Shown here: one piece after another, positions 40,798-50,400 of the stretch | Position numbering within the stretch: the stretch's first letter is position 1 | How the letters are laid out: each line of letters begins with the position of its first letter | Assembly (NCBI RefSeq): GCF_001542915.1 | Contig: NZ_LNNH01000010.1 | Span: forward strand, 119,039-183,038 | DNA: 64,000 bases | Source of the DNA: Peribacillus simplex | GTDB lineage: Bacteria; Bacillota; Bacilli; Bacillales; DSM-1321 | Direction: 5' to 3' | Program-made: the position numbers and the translations under genes | Notes under the pieces: generated by a model | The model's database searches: none | Told to the model about the DNA's origin: nothing | What the model saw: the letters and a program-made list of their open reading frames with translations, nothing else

Positions 40798-41829
40798 TTA
40801 AAGGGTATACAGCCAACGGACCATCGCTCTGATATTGTGTTTATCGTTGCTTAGCTGAAATACGGACGGTCTGCCTTTATATGTTCCGCTAAATTCCATC
40901 CAAATCGGATTCGCCGGTCTCCAGTCCACCGCTTTCAGTTTTGACATCCTTGTGGAAATCAACCGTTTTCTTTGTTCGATAGTCTGGTTTTCCATCTTAT
41001 CATTCGCATATAAGGTAACCGCAACGAAAAGCGGATAGCTGGCGAGCATGCATTGCGCGTGATCCCCCATTCGTTCAGGCGGGAACAATTCGAATAGTTC
41101 ATTAAAATATAGATGAACGAGGGTAATGTATTCGCTGTTTGCAAGCGGGCAGGAAGATACCTTCTCTTCAATGTTTACGTATACCCTGCCTGTCATGAAG
41201 ATGCCGATGACCTGCCTTAGCTGCGATAGGGAAAGCAGGTTCTTGTTTGCCGGACGGTTGATGGAACGTTTTTCGAATTCGACACCGGCTGTTTTTAATG
41301 CTTGGTGGGTATGAAGCACCTGATTGGTGATGACATTGAGGTTGTTTCGCGAGTCGAATGAAATTCGTTTCGATAGGGCCACTTTCTTGCCTTTTAGATT
41401 AAGATCCAAATATAACTGTGATTCCTCCGCCTCTGTAAGCCCTTCGAATACCTGGACGGCCATTGAGGTGTCCTTCAAGATTGAATCGAGTTTGTATGCT
41501 TGTTTAACTTTCTCTTCATCCTTCTTTAATGCTTTAAGGATACTGTCCTCCAATTGGGCGAAGGCCGCTATTCGTTGAGTTCCATCGATGATCGAGAGCT
41601 GATTGGCTTCTTTTATGGCGAGGGTTCCTTCCCTGCAATTGGCAACGAGCGGAGGCAGGTAGATTTGTTTCGTTAATGCATTTTCCAAAAGATAATTCTT
41701 GATCGATCGGATGCGCGGCTGGTTCGTTTCCCTTGTGGCAATTTGACCATTACGATACATGTCGACCAGTTCCATGACAGAATAGGAGACAATCGTCCTT
41801 CGCTTCCGGTCCAATTCACTTAGTATCAT
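40798..41829 (-). CDS. DndB-like DGQHR-family protein, second of pair (variant motif)
   Basis: The protein has 343 residues. It is related to DndB/DGQHR proteins, but the signature is modified to SIIDGTQRIAAF (Asp82-Gly-Thr-Gln-Arg86) where the family has DGQHR. Family-like features around it include LPPLVANCREGTLAIKEANQ and the downstream SQLYLDLNLKGKKVALSKR. DndB regulates DNA phosphorothioation with DndCDE in other bacteria; here no dnd or Ssp genes are seen. It starts at ATG 41829 with GGAGG, overlapping the upstream homologue by 14 bases, so the pair is coupled and may form a complex. Function is unknown. Confidence 0.72.
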   Translation of the reverse strand: MILSELDRKRRTIVSYSVMELVDMYRNGQIATRETNQPRIRSIKNYLLENALTKQIYLPPLVANCREGTLAIKEANQLSIIDGTQRIAAFAQLEDSILKALKKDEEKVKQAYKLDSILKDTSMAVQVFEGLTEAEESQLYLDLNLKGKKVALSKRISFDSRNNLNVITNQVLHTHQALKTAGVEFEKRSINRPANKNLLSLSQLRQVIGIFMTGRVYVNIEEKVSSCPLANSEYITLVHLYFNELFELFPPERMGDHAQCMLASYPLFVAVTLYANDKMENQTIEQRKRLISTRMSKLKAVDWRPANPIWMEFSGTYKGRPSVFQLSNDKHNIRAMVRWLYTL

Positions 41830-42916
41830 GGATCCATCCTCCTTCGATTTTCCGTTTGAACTGGAGAGCCGTTTTCTGGATGGCATTCGTGGTGGAATGG
41901 TTTTTGACTCTTTTTTTTACGGGGTCGTAGATGTGTGAAAACAGCTCGTCACCATGCTTCCAAGTGCAGGACGTCTTCAGCCGCAGCAGGTGATCGATTG
42001 CTTCTTCATAGGGGATTTCATGATGTTTGTGGAGCTGCTGGGTTGTTTGGGCAAGGGCTATCTGAATGCCGGAATAGCCTGAAGTGAATGTCTTCCGGTC
42101 TGTCATCTTCTTCGGAAAGATTTCCAGCCATGCTTCGAAAAATGCATGGGCAACCGTAAGGATTTCATCCTTTGAGAGCTCTTCAAGCTTGGCTTTACTG
42201 GTGTTGACGGTCATCTTCCCTTCGAATAAAGCGATGAGACAGCGCCTCATGATCGTCAGCGAGGTCAAGGCGGAACTGCTCACTGTTATTCTGGACAGCG
42301 TGGTCTCTATCTCCATCTTGCTTTCCAATTTTCCGGCGATGATTCTTGTCAGTTCAGCATATTCATCGCGCTGGTCATATTTCATCACCAATCCGACATG
42401 CGGCTCTTTTCGCTTTGTATTGATATCATTGAATAGCTGTCTTTCTTCTTTCGTTTCGAGGTTTAAATAAATTTGAATCGTGACGGGGTAGGTCTTTAGC
42501 TTATCAATTTGGCTTTGAAGCTTTTTGGCCTCGGAGAAGTGACCGATTTCTTCCTCCGTTTCCTTGCGTGCCCTTAAATGACTGATGGCCGAAATGAGGG
42601 CATACGTTCTGTGCTGGCCATCCAGTATATAGATTTTACTTCCTGGCGGCAGTTCCCCGCCCTCGGGCACTTCTTTGATCGCTCCCCTGCTCGAGAAGAT
42701 GAACGGCGAAAAGTAGAAATCCCCTTCTGAAACGGATTCTATGATGAACTCCCTGATTTCCGCCCTTCGTTTATGATCGAGCTTCCTTTGAACCGACTCA
42801 TCGACCTCGAAAATGGCCTCCAATGTCGAGAATTGAATTTGTGAGATTAATATTCTTTTCCCGAATTGGGTAAAACTGTTTCCTGAAATCGACACTTTCA
42901 TTTCCTGATATGTCAT
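41816..42916 (-). CDS. DndB-like DGQHR-domain protein, first of pair
   Basis: The product has 366 residues. The signature YILDGQHRTYAL (Asp99-Gly-Gln-His-Arg103) places it in the DGQHR/DndB family, and QLFNDINTKRKEPHVGLVMK is the family's second motif. DndB is a transcription regulator and ATPase-like subunit of DNA sulphur modification; unlinked DGQHR proteins are also known in phage-defence-like settings. ATG 42916 is chosen (AGAGG eight bases away) over GTG 42925. Its stop is inside the next gene's start. No dndCDE, ParB or restriction genes are within the window, so a stand-alone role is likely but undefined. Confidence 0.78.
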   Translation of the reverse strand: MTYQEMKVSISGNSFTQFGKRILISQIQFSTLEAIFEVDESVQRKLDHKRRAEIREFIIESVSEGDFYFSPFIFSSRGAIKEVPEGGELPPGSKIYILDGQHRTYALISAISHLRARKETEEEIGHFSEAKKLQSQIDKLKTYPVTIQIYLNLETKEERQLFNDINTKRKEPHVGLVMKYDQRDEYAELTRIIAGKLESKMEIETTLSRITVSSSALTSLTIMRRCLIALFEGKMTVNTSKAKLEELSKDEILTVAHAFFEAWLEIFPKKMTDRKTFTSGYSGIQIALAQTTQQLHKHHEIPYEEAIDHLLRLKTSCTWKHGDELFSHIYDPVKKRVKNHSTTNAIQKTALQFKRKIEGGWIHDTK

Positions 42917-43432
42917 GATTATCACCTCTCTGCGACCATTATCCTATTTTAAGCATTTTTTGTAAAACTGCTCTCATTTTTGCACTTCTAAAATTCATTC
43001 CTTTTTGTAACTCAATTATCTATTGGACTGGTTTACTCTTTACAAATTTTCACTTAAAAGATATAATTTTTCATTTCTTTTTCTAACTAAATCATTCCCG
43101 CCTTAATTTAGTGGATAGTTTGTGTCCATTTTGTGAATTAATCGCGAATACCATGCCAAAAAGTAAAAAAAGATGACAATTTTGTAAAGAAATCACCACA
43201 CCAAAAAATAAAGTTTGATCTGTAATGGAATTTGAGTCGGACTGTGCCTTTGTAATCATCCTTCCTTTCATAAAAGGAATCATTTCAGCTTGTACATGCT
43301 GTTTCCTGAAGGATTTCCATCCCATCATGCCAGCAACATGTGCAGGTGCTGTCCGAGTGTTCTTTTTTCAGGAAAATGGCGTATGCTATTTAAGTAATTC
43401 GTCAATTTCAATTGCAGAAAGGGTGTTCAAGC
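42917..43432. other. 516-base intergenic region
   Basis: The region is AT-rich on the left, between two divergent genes. No clear terminator, RNA element or convincing reading frame was found. A leftward frame at 43092-43328 has no good ribosome binding site and no recognisable motif. Confidence 0.4.
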
Positions 43433-43972
43433 TTGAAACACATGAGTGGTTATGTCCGTTGCATCACCATGTTAATCCTTATGGCTGTCATGTTTAGCGG
43501 TGGAAGTGTCCATGCAGCTTCAGAAATGGCGAGGTCCGCGCCTGATCGTTTGATTGGCAAAATCATGAGGGTAGCCTCTGAATCTCAGCAGTCAATTAAC
43601 AGCAGACCTTTTTCTGTTGGTGATTCGTTGAAAAAAGCGGAAAAATCATGGGGCAAACCGGAAGATCTAAGTACAGTTGCAGCCAATTATTGGAGCCATC
43701 ATGTTCGTTTCCTCTATGACGGGTCAACCAGCAGAAAAACGATCACGGCCATTGATGATTTTAGTCCGCAGCTGCAAACGATTCATTTAGTGGAGGTAAA
43801 GAATTTGCTTGGAGAGCCTGATCGTGCAAAGGAGCAAGAGGGGATGTACTATGTCACTTATACGGATAACGAGAATTATAAGATCATTTTCGTGTTTGAA
43901 AGTGCCTGGAATAACCCTAACCCTATATTGAATATGTATACAGTTGAACCGGCGGATGAATCTAGTAAATAA
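43433..43972 (+). CDS. secreted DUF4309 (YjgB-like) protein
   Basis: The protein has 179 residues. A signal peptide (YVRCITMLILMAVMFSGG, cleavage probably in VHAASE) is followed by the DUF4309 domain, with SVGDSLKKAEKSWGKPED and the repeated motif VEVKNLLGEPDRAKEQEG, then MYYVTYTDNENYKIIFVFE. The family includes B. subtilis YjgB and is predicted extracellular; the function is unknown. The start is uncertain: TTG 43433 is favoured, with AAAGGGTG eight bases before it, over ATG 43442. Next on the right, converging on a terminator, is the emfourin gene. Confidence 0.8.
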   Translation: MKHMSGYVRCITMLILMAVMFSGGSVHAASEMARSAPDRLIGKIMRVASESQQSINSRPFSVGDSLKKAEKSWGKPEDLSTVAANYWSHHVRFLYDGSTSRKTITAIDDFSPQLQTIHLVEVKNLLGEPDRAKEQEGMYYVTYTDNENYKIIFVFESAWNNPNPILNMYTVEPADESSK

Positions 43973-43994
43973 GGAGCCAGTAAAATAGAAGAAG

Positions 43995-44022
43995 AAGGCT
44001 GCCGTGGAATCCCGGCAGCCTT
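43995..44022. terminator. bidirectional intrinsic terminator
   Basis: AAGGCTGCC / GGCAGCCTTT hairpin between convergent genes. Confidence 0.83.
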
Positions 44023-44025
44023 TCG

Positions 44026-44346
44026 TTATTCTTCCGCTAGCTTCACTTCAATCGCCAGATTACGTAAATAATCCAATAATGGCCGTACCTTCTCTGGAGC
44101 TGTCACATCTGTAAAGGAGAAGGATTGTTTCTTCGTTTCCCCCGCGATATCCAGCTTGTATGAAAACGCATCCGCTCCTTGAGCTTTTGCCCCAGCGATT
44201 TTACTTAAGGATAGGTTGGAAAGATCGGCCTTTTCCATTAAATGCTGCAATTCCTCATGTTTCCCCTGCGGTAATTCTTCTGTATCTATTACCACATTCA
44301 AATCGAGGTTGGCCATTCCCCCGCCACAGCTAAATTGGATGAGCAT
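44026..44346 (-). CDS. emfourin-like protealysin inhibitor
   Basis: The small protein has 106 residues with no signal peptide. FSCGGGMANLDLNVVIDTEE at the start, then LMEKADLSNLSLS and the C-terminal TAPEKVRPLLDYLRNLAIEV match emfourin, the inhibitor encoded beside protealysin in Serratia. Emfourin is a slow tight-binding inhibitor of protealysin-type M4 proteases. The gene lies 33 bases after the protease stop in the same direction, matching the known operon order. GGAGG is about 11 bases from ATG 44346, a little long. Inhibition of the neighbour here is inferred from the pairing. Confidence 0.8.
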   Translation of the reverse strand: MLIQFSCGGGMANLDLNVVIDTEELPQGKHEELQHLMEKADLSNLSLSKIAGAKAQGADAFSYKLDIAGETKKQSFSFTDVTAPEKVRPLLDYLRNLAIEVKLAEE

Positions 44347-44379
44347 GTCCGTTTTTGCCTCCCGTTCGTTTCTATTTAC

Positions 44380-45441
44380 CTACTCAGGCAGCCCAACAGC
44401 TTTAAACGCGTCTTCAATCGTTTTTATCGCTGTATGAGGCACTGTTCCGCCATCAGCAAGCTTTTGGGCAGCCTTGATGACAACTTGGACGAATTGATTG
44501 AAATTCGCTGTCGCAAATAAATTCTGCATCGCATCGAACCAGATCAAGGCTGCTTTGTCCGTTCCAATCTCCATCGAGACAAGATAGAAGGCCTTGTTTG
44601 GAATCCCGCTGTTGATGTGGACACCATGATTATCGCGCTCGCCTTTATAAAAGTTCCTCATATGATCCGGCTGCAAATCCTTCCCCATCAACTTATTATC
44701 GAATGCCGTACCTGGTGCTTTCATCGAACGGAGCGCCTGTCCCTTCAGTGTGGGTCCCATTATATCGGCACCAATCAGCCAATCGGCATCTGCCGCCGTT
44801 TGCTTCAAATGATATTGCTTTATGGTAACACCGAACACATCTGAAAGATGTTCATTCAAGGCCCCTGACTGACCTTCATACTCCAATCCGCTCGTGAACT
44901 GCGTTACTCCATGTGTAAGCTCGTGACCAATGACATCGAGTGAATCGGCAAAATTGCTAAAGATGATTCCATCGCCATCACCAAATACCATTTCATCGCC
45001 ATCCCAGTAGGCATTCGTGAATTTATTCCCATAATGAACGTTCAGAATGAGATCAAGGCCCTCGTTATCCATGGAATTGCGGTGCAGGACCTCCTTGAAA
45101 TAATCACGGACGACTCCACTATAATCGTATGCTTGGTTAACCACATGGTCACCGCTTGACCGGTCCCCTTCTTTCCTTGCCTCATTCACCCTCAGCTTCG
45201 TTCCGCCCTTGCAATCATATACATGCCGTGCCGACTCACCATGCCTGCCCGAACCAGCATCGGTTAAAGCGGTGACACCTTTGATATCATATTCCTTAAA
45301 GATTCTGCGCCTGCGCATTTGCCGGCTTTTCGCTAAACTGACCCGTGCCGCTTCCACATCATTCAGGGCCATATTCTCTAAAATATAGTTAGGTACTATG
45401 AAACACTGGCACACCGATTTTGAACAACCTTTTTTGTGCAT
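44380..45441 (-). CDS. protealysin-like M4 metalloprotease
   Basis: The protein has 353 residues. The short propeptide region carries CFIVPNYILENMAL, resembling the protealysin propeptide box (P-P-Y-x-L). The zinc site is HELTHGVT (His173-Glu-Leu-Thr-His177) with Glu197 in GALNEHLSDVFGV as third ligand, and the proton-stabilising His in HGVHINSGIPNKAF. No Sec signal is visible, in contrast with thermolysin-type secreted proteases; protealysins also lack one and have intracellular roles. ATG 45441 with AAGGGGTG nearby is used. Four cysteines in the first 15 residues are unusual. Partner gene: emfourin. Confidence 0.87.
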   Translation of the reverse strand: MHKKGCSKSVCQCFIVPNYILENMALNDVEAARVSLAKSRQMRRRRIFKEYDIKGVTALTDAGSGRHGESARHVYDCKGGTKLRVNEARKEGDRSSGDHVVNQAYDYSGVVRDYFKEVLHRNSMDNEGLDLILNVHYGNKFTNAYWDGDEMVFGDGDGIIFSNFADSLDVIGHELTHGVTQFTSGLEYEGQSGALNEHLSDVFGVTIKQYHLKQTAADADWLIGADIMGPTLKGQALRSMKAPGTAFDNKLMGKDLQPDHMRNFYKGERDNHGVHINSGIPNKAFYLVSMEIGTDKAALIWFDAMQNLFATANFNQFVQVVIKAAQKLADGGTVPHTAIKTIEDAFKAVGLPE

Positions 45442-45714
45442 ACTTGACACCCCTTCATGATTTTTTTAAAACGATATCCGTTTCTTTTTGAAGAGTGCAG
45501 CTTTTCTTAACGCGCCCAGCCTTCAACATCATTCCCTTAAGGTTAAGCCTTATTGTCCGGGTGCTCGCTTCTTGTGCAGCACATGTCTATAGAATACTTT
45601 CGCCACGCTTATGTCATATCCCTCCCTTTCCATCCTTTCCAACACGGCAATTCCAGGTAAAATATGAGTCTCCTATTATTCTTTCCTGCGGCACCACCCT
45701 TAGCGACATATAAA

Positions 45715-45748
45715 AAAGCCTCAACTCCTAAAAAAGGAATTGAGACCC
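45715..45748 (-). terminator. intrinsic terminator after serA
   Basis: CTCAACTCCT / AGGAATTGAG with one mismatch, followed on the minus strand by GCTTTTTTAT. The rest of 45442-45811 holds no evident gene. Confidence 0.82.
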
Positions 45749-45811
45749 TCACTGACTTTTTTCACCTAAGCAGGGAGACTTCAATCAGCTCTTCCTGCCA
45801 TTCAAGTATGT

Positions 45812-47011
45812 TTAAAGGATGCGAGTCGTAACGATACCCGTGATTTGCTTGATTTTTTCCTCCAAACCAGGAATGAGGTCGCCACTCACTTCACCGTCAA
45901 GGTCAATCATCGTATACGCATAGCCTCCTCGGCTTCTGTTAACCATATCAGCTATATTCAAATGCAAGCTTGAAACAGCCAGTGTGATTTGCCCGACCAT
46001 ATTAGGAACATTCTCGTGGAATACGGCCACACGTCGCTTACCTGTATAAGGAAGGGATGTATTAGGAAAATTCACGGAGTTTTTAATGTTCCCTGTTTCT
46101 AAAAAGCTCTTCACCTGACGAGCGGCCATAATGGCACAGTTTTCCTCCGATTCTTGCGTAGAAGCGCCAAGGTGGGGGATCGGCACGACATTTTTCATGT
46201 TCAGCACATTTTCATTCGGGAAGTCTGTAATGAACTGACCGACTTGTCCTCCTTCAAGAGCCGCTTGCATATCGGTTTCATTCACAAGCTCACCGCGTGA
46301 GAAGTTCAAAATATGAACGCCCGGCTTCATGATGCTAAATGTATCTTGGTTGAACATTCCTCTAGTATCATCAGTCAATGGAACGTGTACAGTTATGTAA
46401 TCCGATTCAGCATACAACTGTTCAAGCGTCATCGCACGCTGTACATTGCGGGATAGATTCCAGGCTGTATCGACAGATATGAACGGGTCAAACCCGATGA
46501 CATCCATGTCCAAATCAAGTGCATCATTCGCTACAAGTGCACCGATCGCTCCTAAGCCGATGACACCTAGCGTCTTACCTTTGATTTCTTTACCGACAAA
46601 TTGCTTCTTTCCTGCTTCTACAAGCTTTGGAATTTGTTCTCCTTCACCATCCAGCGTCTTTGTCCAGGCAACACCGGCAAAGAGATTACGAGATGAGGCC
46701 ATCAATGAAGTCAATACCATTTCTTTTACTGCGTTGGCATTCGCACCAGGAGTATTGAAAACAACAATCCCTTGGTCCGTGCATTTGTCGACCGGAATAT
46801 TATTGACTCCCGCCCCTGCCCTTGCGATTGCTTTCAAATCGGCACCCAATTCCATTGCATGCATATTAAAGCTGCGAACAACGATGGCATCAGGGTTTTC
46901 ACTGTCATTATCAATCGTAAAGCCATCTTTATTGAATACATTTAACCCGCTTTGTGCAATATTATTTAACGTTTTGATCGTTTTCGCTTTTTCTAAAGTG
47001 ATTGTACTCAT
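45812..47011 (-). CDS. serA: D-3-phosphoglycerate dehydrogenase with ACT domain
   Basis: The enzyme has 399 residues, the short serA form. The NAD motif GVIGLGAIGALVANDALDLD is near residue 146, catalytic elements appear in NFSRGELVNETD and IPHLGASTQESEENC, and the C-terminal ACT domain spans about 320-399 (VAVFHENVPNMVGQITLAVS). It makes 3-phosphohydroxypyruvate from 3-phosphoglycerate, the first step to serine, glycine and one-carbon units. ATG 47011 has GAGGAG nearby. Its leader holds a ZTP riboswitch and terminator, so expression should rise when 10-formyl-tetrahydrofolate is short. It is monocistronic. Confidence 0.93.
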   Translation of the reverse strand: MSTITLEKAKTIKTLNNIAQSGLNVFNKDGFTIDNDSENPDAIVVRSFNMHAMELGADLKAIARAGAGVNNIPVDKCTDQGIVVFNTPGANANAVKEMVLTSLMASSRNLFAGVAWTKTLDGEGEQIPKLVEAGKKQFVGKEIKGKTLGVIGLGAIGALVANDALDLDMDVIGFDPFISVDTAWNLSRNVQRAMTLEQLYAESDYITVHVPLTDDTRGMFNQDTFSIMKPGVHILNFSRGELVNETDMQAALEGGQVGQFITDFPNENVLNMKNVVPIPHLGASTQESEENCAIMAARQVKSFLETGNIKNSVNFPNTSLPYTGKRRVAVFHENVPNMVGQITLAVSSLHLNIADMVNRSRGGYAYTMIDLDGEVSGDLIPGLEEKIKQITGIVTTRIL

Positions 47012-47128
47012 GTCGTTTGCTCCTCTTTTCAATTATGATAGTTTTGATGATAACAAGATTTCAAGCCTAACTGCTATCCAAGTTCATGAAAATCTGTATT
47101 CCTTTAGACTTCACTATTGTCTGATAAT

Positions 47129-47166
47129 AAACAGAAAGAGGCAAGGGATATAATCCCTTACCTCTG
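47129..47166 (-). terminator. expression-platform terminator of the serA riboswitch
   Basis: On the minus strand AGAGGTAAGGGAT / ATCCCTTGCCTCT (one G-U pair) forms the hairpin, followed by TTCTGTTTATT. Its 5' side begins directly after the riboswitch CTGGGCA, so folding of the aptamer competes with the hairpin. Confidence 0.85.
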
Positions 47167-47234
47167 CCCAGGCGAACGGCTACGACACTATGTGTTCCCT
47201 CACGGTTATCCGCGTTTCGCCAGTTGCACATAGT
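47165..47234 (-). promoter_or_regulatory. ZTP (pfl) riboswitch upstream of serA
   Basis: Reading leftward: P1 stem ACTATGTG / CACATAGT; internal loop AACTGGCGAAA; hairpin CGCGG-ATAA-CCGTG; AGGGAA; then the second domain TAGCCGTTCGCCTGGGCA. This follows the pfl/ZTP layout, seen by comparison with the Clostridium beijerinckii pfl element, whose second domain ends CCGTCTGGGCA. ZTP and ZMP accumulate when 10-formyl-tetrahydrofolate runs low, and binding should favour read-through. The link with serA fits because serine and glycine supply one-carbon units. Confidence 0.88.
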
Positions 47235-47349
47235 CTTTTCATTTATTTTATTTTATCAAATTATTCAGCAATCTTCAATTTAAAATTTATTTTTTTTCAT
47301 TCATTCATTTGAGTTTTGTAAAACATGCCAAGAAGGGCGGCGCTTATGC

Positions 47350-47383
47350 AAAGGACCCAGTGTTGGAATCACTGGGTCCTTTC
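47350..47383 (-). terminator. intrinsic terminator of the GH127 gene
   Basis: AAAGGACCCAGTG / CACTGGGTCCTTT with a seven-base loop. It may also stop rightward transcription. Confidence 0.85.
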
Positions 47384-47428
47384 ATTAATCGATTTAATTG
47401 GTGTGCACTGTTGGAATGAACGACCACT

Positions 47429-50400
47429 TCATTGCTGCGGCCTAACCACGATATAATCCAATTCATAAAACCCTTCATCCTTCATGAATGTGATCGTGTT
47501 TGTGCCTTTTTTCAATGGCACTTCCAATTTGGTTGCCATGAAGCGTCCCCAATTACGTGTATTTTGGTATTTCAATACGTGTGTTTCACCGTTGACGATG
47601 ATTTTTCCCGTGGAGGGATCAAGTCCATTGGCAAACCAAATATCGACGTTATATTTACCTGTTTTAGGAACATTGACAGAATTGAAGTTCACCTGGCTGT
47701 CGGCAAAATCCATCCCCCCTACATAGCTCCCGTCCGAGGCATTGGGTTCGTTCGTCCTTACCGATGCATGAGAAAGTTCGGCTTTCTCCGCTTCATATTT
47801 TGCTGCACCCGTATCCGTCAATTTCTCGGTCACTTCAGGGAAATAGGTGATGCGCAGGTTCTGTGCTCCATAAGGCACAAGCGTAATGTTTTCAGTCGGT
47901 TCCTTAGAGAAAATCGGTCCTACAGGCGGCTCTGCGGCTTCCACATTATTGGGGGATTTGCCCCATGTCGGAATTTTTTTCCCTTTCGCCACCAACTTAA
48001 CCGGGGTCGTCGCTTGTTTGAATGGATTCTTTGGCATCGGCCCTGTAACCACATCAATGGATTTCTCCGGATCCTCGCGATCAATGAGCAAGCCGTAATT
48101 CCATGAGTTATCAGCTTTCACCGTATACTCATTAAAGCCTAAAGCAGATGCATCGAAACCTGGCACTGGGGCAATCGGCTTGTCTTTAACCTGCCAATTT
48201 TCCTTCATTTTCAGGGAATACACGAGCGGACCGCGTTCAATTCCGATCGAATTATTGATCCATGTTGTTGTTTTTAATTTCATCGGTACTTGCAGAACCA
48301 CTTTATCACCACTCTGCCACTTTCTATCGATACTTACATACTCACCCGCTTTTATACCTTTAACAGGCTCTCCGTTCACCGTTATGCTAGGCTGCACCGA
48401 CCACGCGGGAATGCGCAGCTTGAGCGGGAACTTCACCGTTCTTGAGGTGTTGATGTTAAATTTGATTTTATCTTCAAAAGGATAATTGGTACTCTCCTTG
48501 ATGGTAATGTCCGCTTTTTTCAGTTTTACAGATACCTGGCTCGGTCCATACGCAATGACTCCAATGCCCCCATCTGCAGATGCTGCCCACATATTCTTCA
48601 CGAAGTATGGCCATCCCATGTGCATATTGAAGCGGCAGCAAGGATAACCCGAAGTCGGCGAAGGCATCATGCCATTGGAATAGTTTTGCTTAAATCCATG
48701 ATCTGCATGGTTGCTCTCCACTTGATTGGGCAGTGAATAATATTGATGGTTCTTGATTTCCTTATCCATCGCGCCTGGAAGGGAATTGAACGTTATTTTT
48801 TCCAGGTCATCACCAATTTGCGGATCGCCAAGGATCATCGCCGCTTCCTCGTTACTTTGCATCCGCTCTGTAATTGCACAAAGCTCCACTCCCTGCGTGG
48901 AAGAAGTTCCAGCTAGCATTTCCGTACCTGAGGTCATGCCGGTAATCTGATTATGATTATCTAAATTTTTGACTCCGGCATTGAAAGCCTTCCGATCGCT
49001 TTTGGAATGTGATCGTTGATAGTAAATGGAAGGCATTTTAATGGCTTCATTCACATTGACCGAATGGATCGGTTGAAAGTCGCTGCCAAAGTCTTGAAAT
49101 TCATTTTTGCTGAATATGTCTGCAATCGGGTAGGCCTGCCCTGCAAGCGTATCCGTCAGCTTCAGCAGGAATGCCTCATTCGTTCGATTATAAAGCCAAA
49201 GGACGGTATCGATATTATCTCCAACCCGGATTTTGCCCCAATCCTTTAGGGGCTGTGCCGGCAAATTGGCGGCTTGATACTTGAAGTAGTTCGTCATGAA
49301 TGGAAGGACGCGCTTATCTCCTGACGCTTCGTAATAATCCTTCATCGCATATAGAGCTACCATGCGCGGCCACCAATCATCATTGGATTCCGGACCGAAC
49401 GATCCGTCCTTCCGCTGACTCGCTAAAATGGCGTTGATCCATTTTTGGGAGGTGGCAATCAGTTCCTTGTCATTCAAGGTATAAGCAAGTGGAACCAAGC
49501 CTTTCAAATAATAAACAGGCCGCTCCCAATCGGATTCCGGGGCACTGCCGCCAAGCCAGGCTGCATTCGTTCCCAATTCACCGTAAAAATCCTCTGCATG
49601 GCCCGTAGCTCCGTCACGCTGAAGCTCAAGCTGCTCGAGCAGCCAGCCTTTGGCCTGCACCGAACCTAGGGGCAGCGGGGTAAATGGCGTCTCAATGAGC
49701 GGTTTTTTGTTGGAGACCGGTTGTTTGTAGGTTCTTTCCTGTACGACATATGCGCTGGCAATGAAGTTATCAAAAGACACTTCGGCTTGGTCAGCTTGCA
49801 ATCCGACTCCGCCTTTAACGTTAAGCGCCCTGCCTTTATCGCTATATTCGATCACCGGAGTGACTGTATCGTTCACGTAAACCTTAATCGTATTTTTGCT
49901 TGTTACAACTTTCAGATGATAAGGCTTATTCGCTTCGATGCGATCAAACACCTTCGTTGACTGCAGTACCAATCGCTTGTTATGTTTCCATTCATTAAGC
50001 GTAACGTTGCCATCCTCTCCAATTGCTGCATAAAAGCCGTTTGCTTTGGCATCTCCAGGGTACACTTTCTTCAACCCGAATAACAGACCGGCATCTCCCT
50101 TTTCTTTATCATCAGGTATTTTCAGGTTAACCTCCAAAGTCATATCATCGAACACCTTATCCTTAGCGACGATCTTATTGTTTTCATCCTTATTTACCCT
50201 TAAGGATCCTGAGGATAGCTGCCAGCTTCCATTCACGATATTCCAAGAATGGATGGCCTGATTGGGAGCATTGTCGAACTGATCCTGGAATAGGCTGCTG
50301 CCGTCCGGGACACTTGCCTTGACGTTATCGAAGAAAGGCTCGGAGTTGTAACTCCTAATGCCGATACGGCCATCTTTGTATGTGCTGTCGGTTTGTTCAA

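Noticed and set aside
43092-43328. Leftward 78-codon frame upstream of the DUF4309 gene
   Set aside because: Its start lacks a properly spaced ribosome binding site and the sequence has no recognisable motif; it probably is a chance frame.
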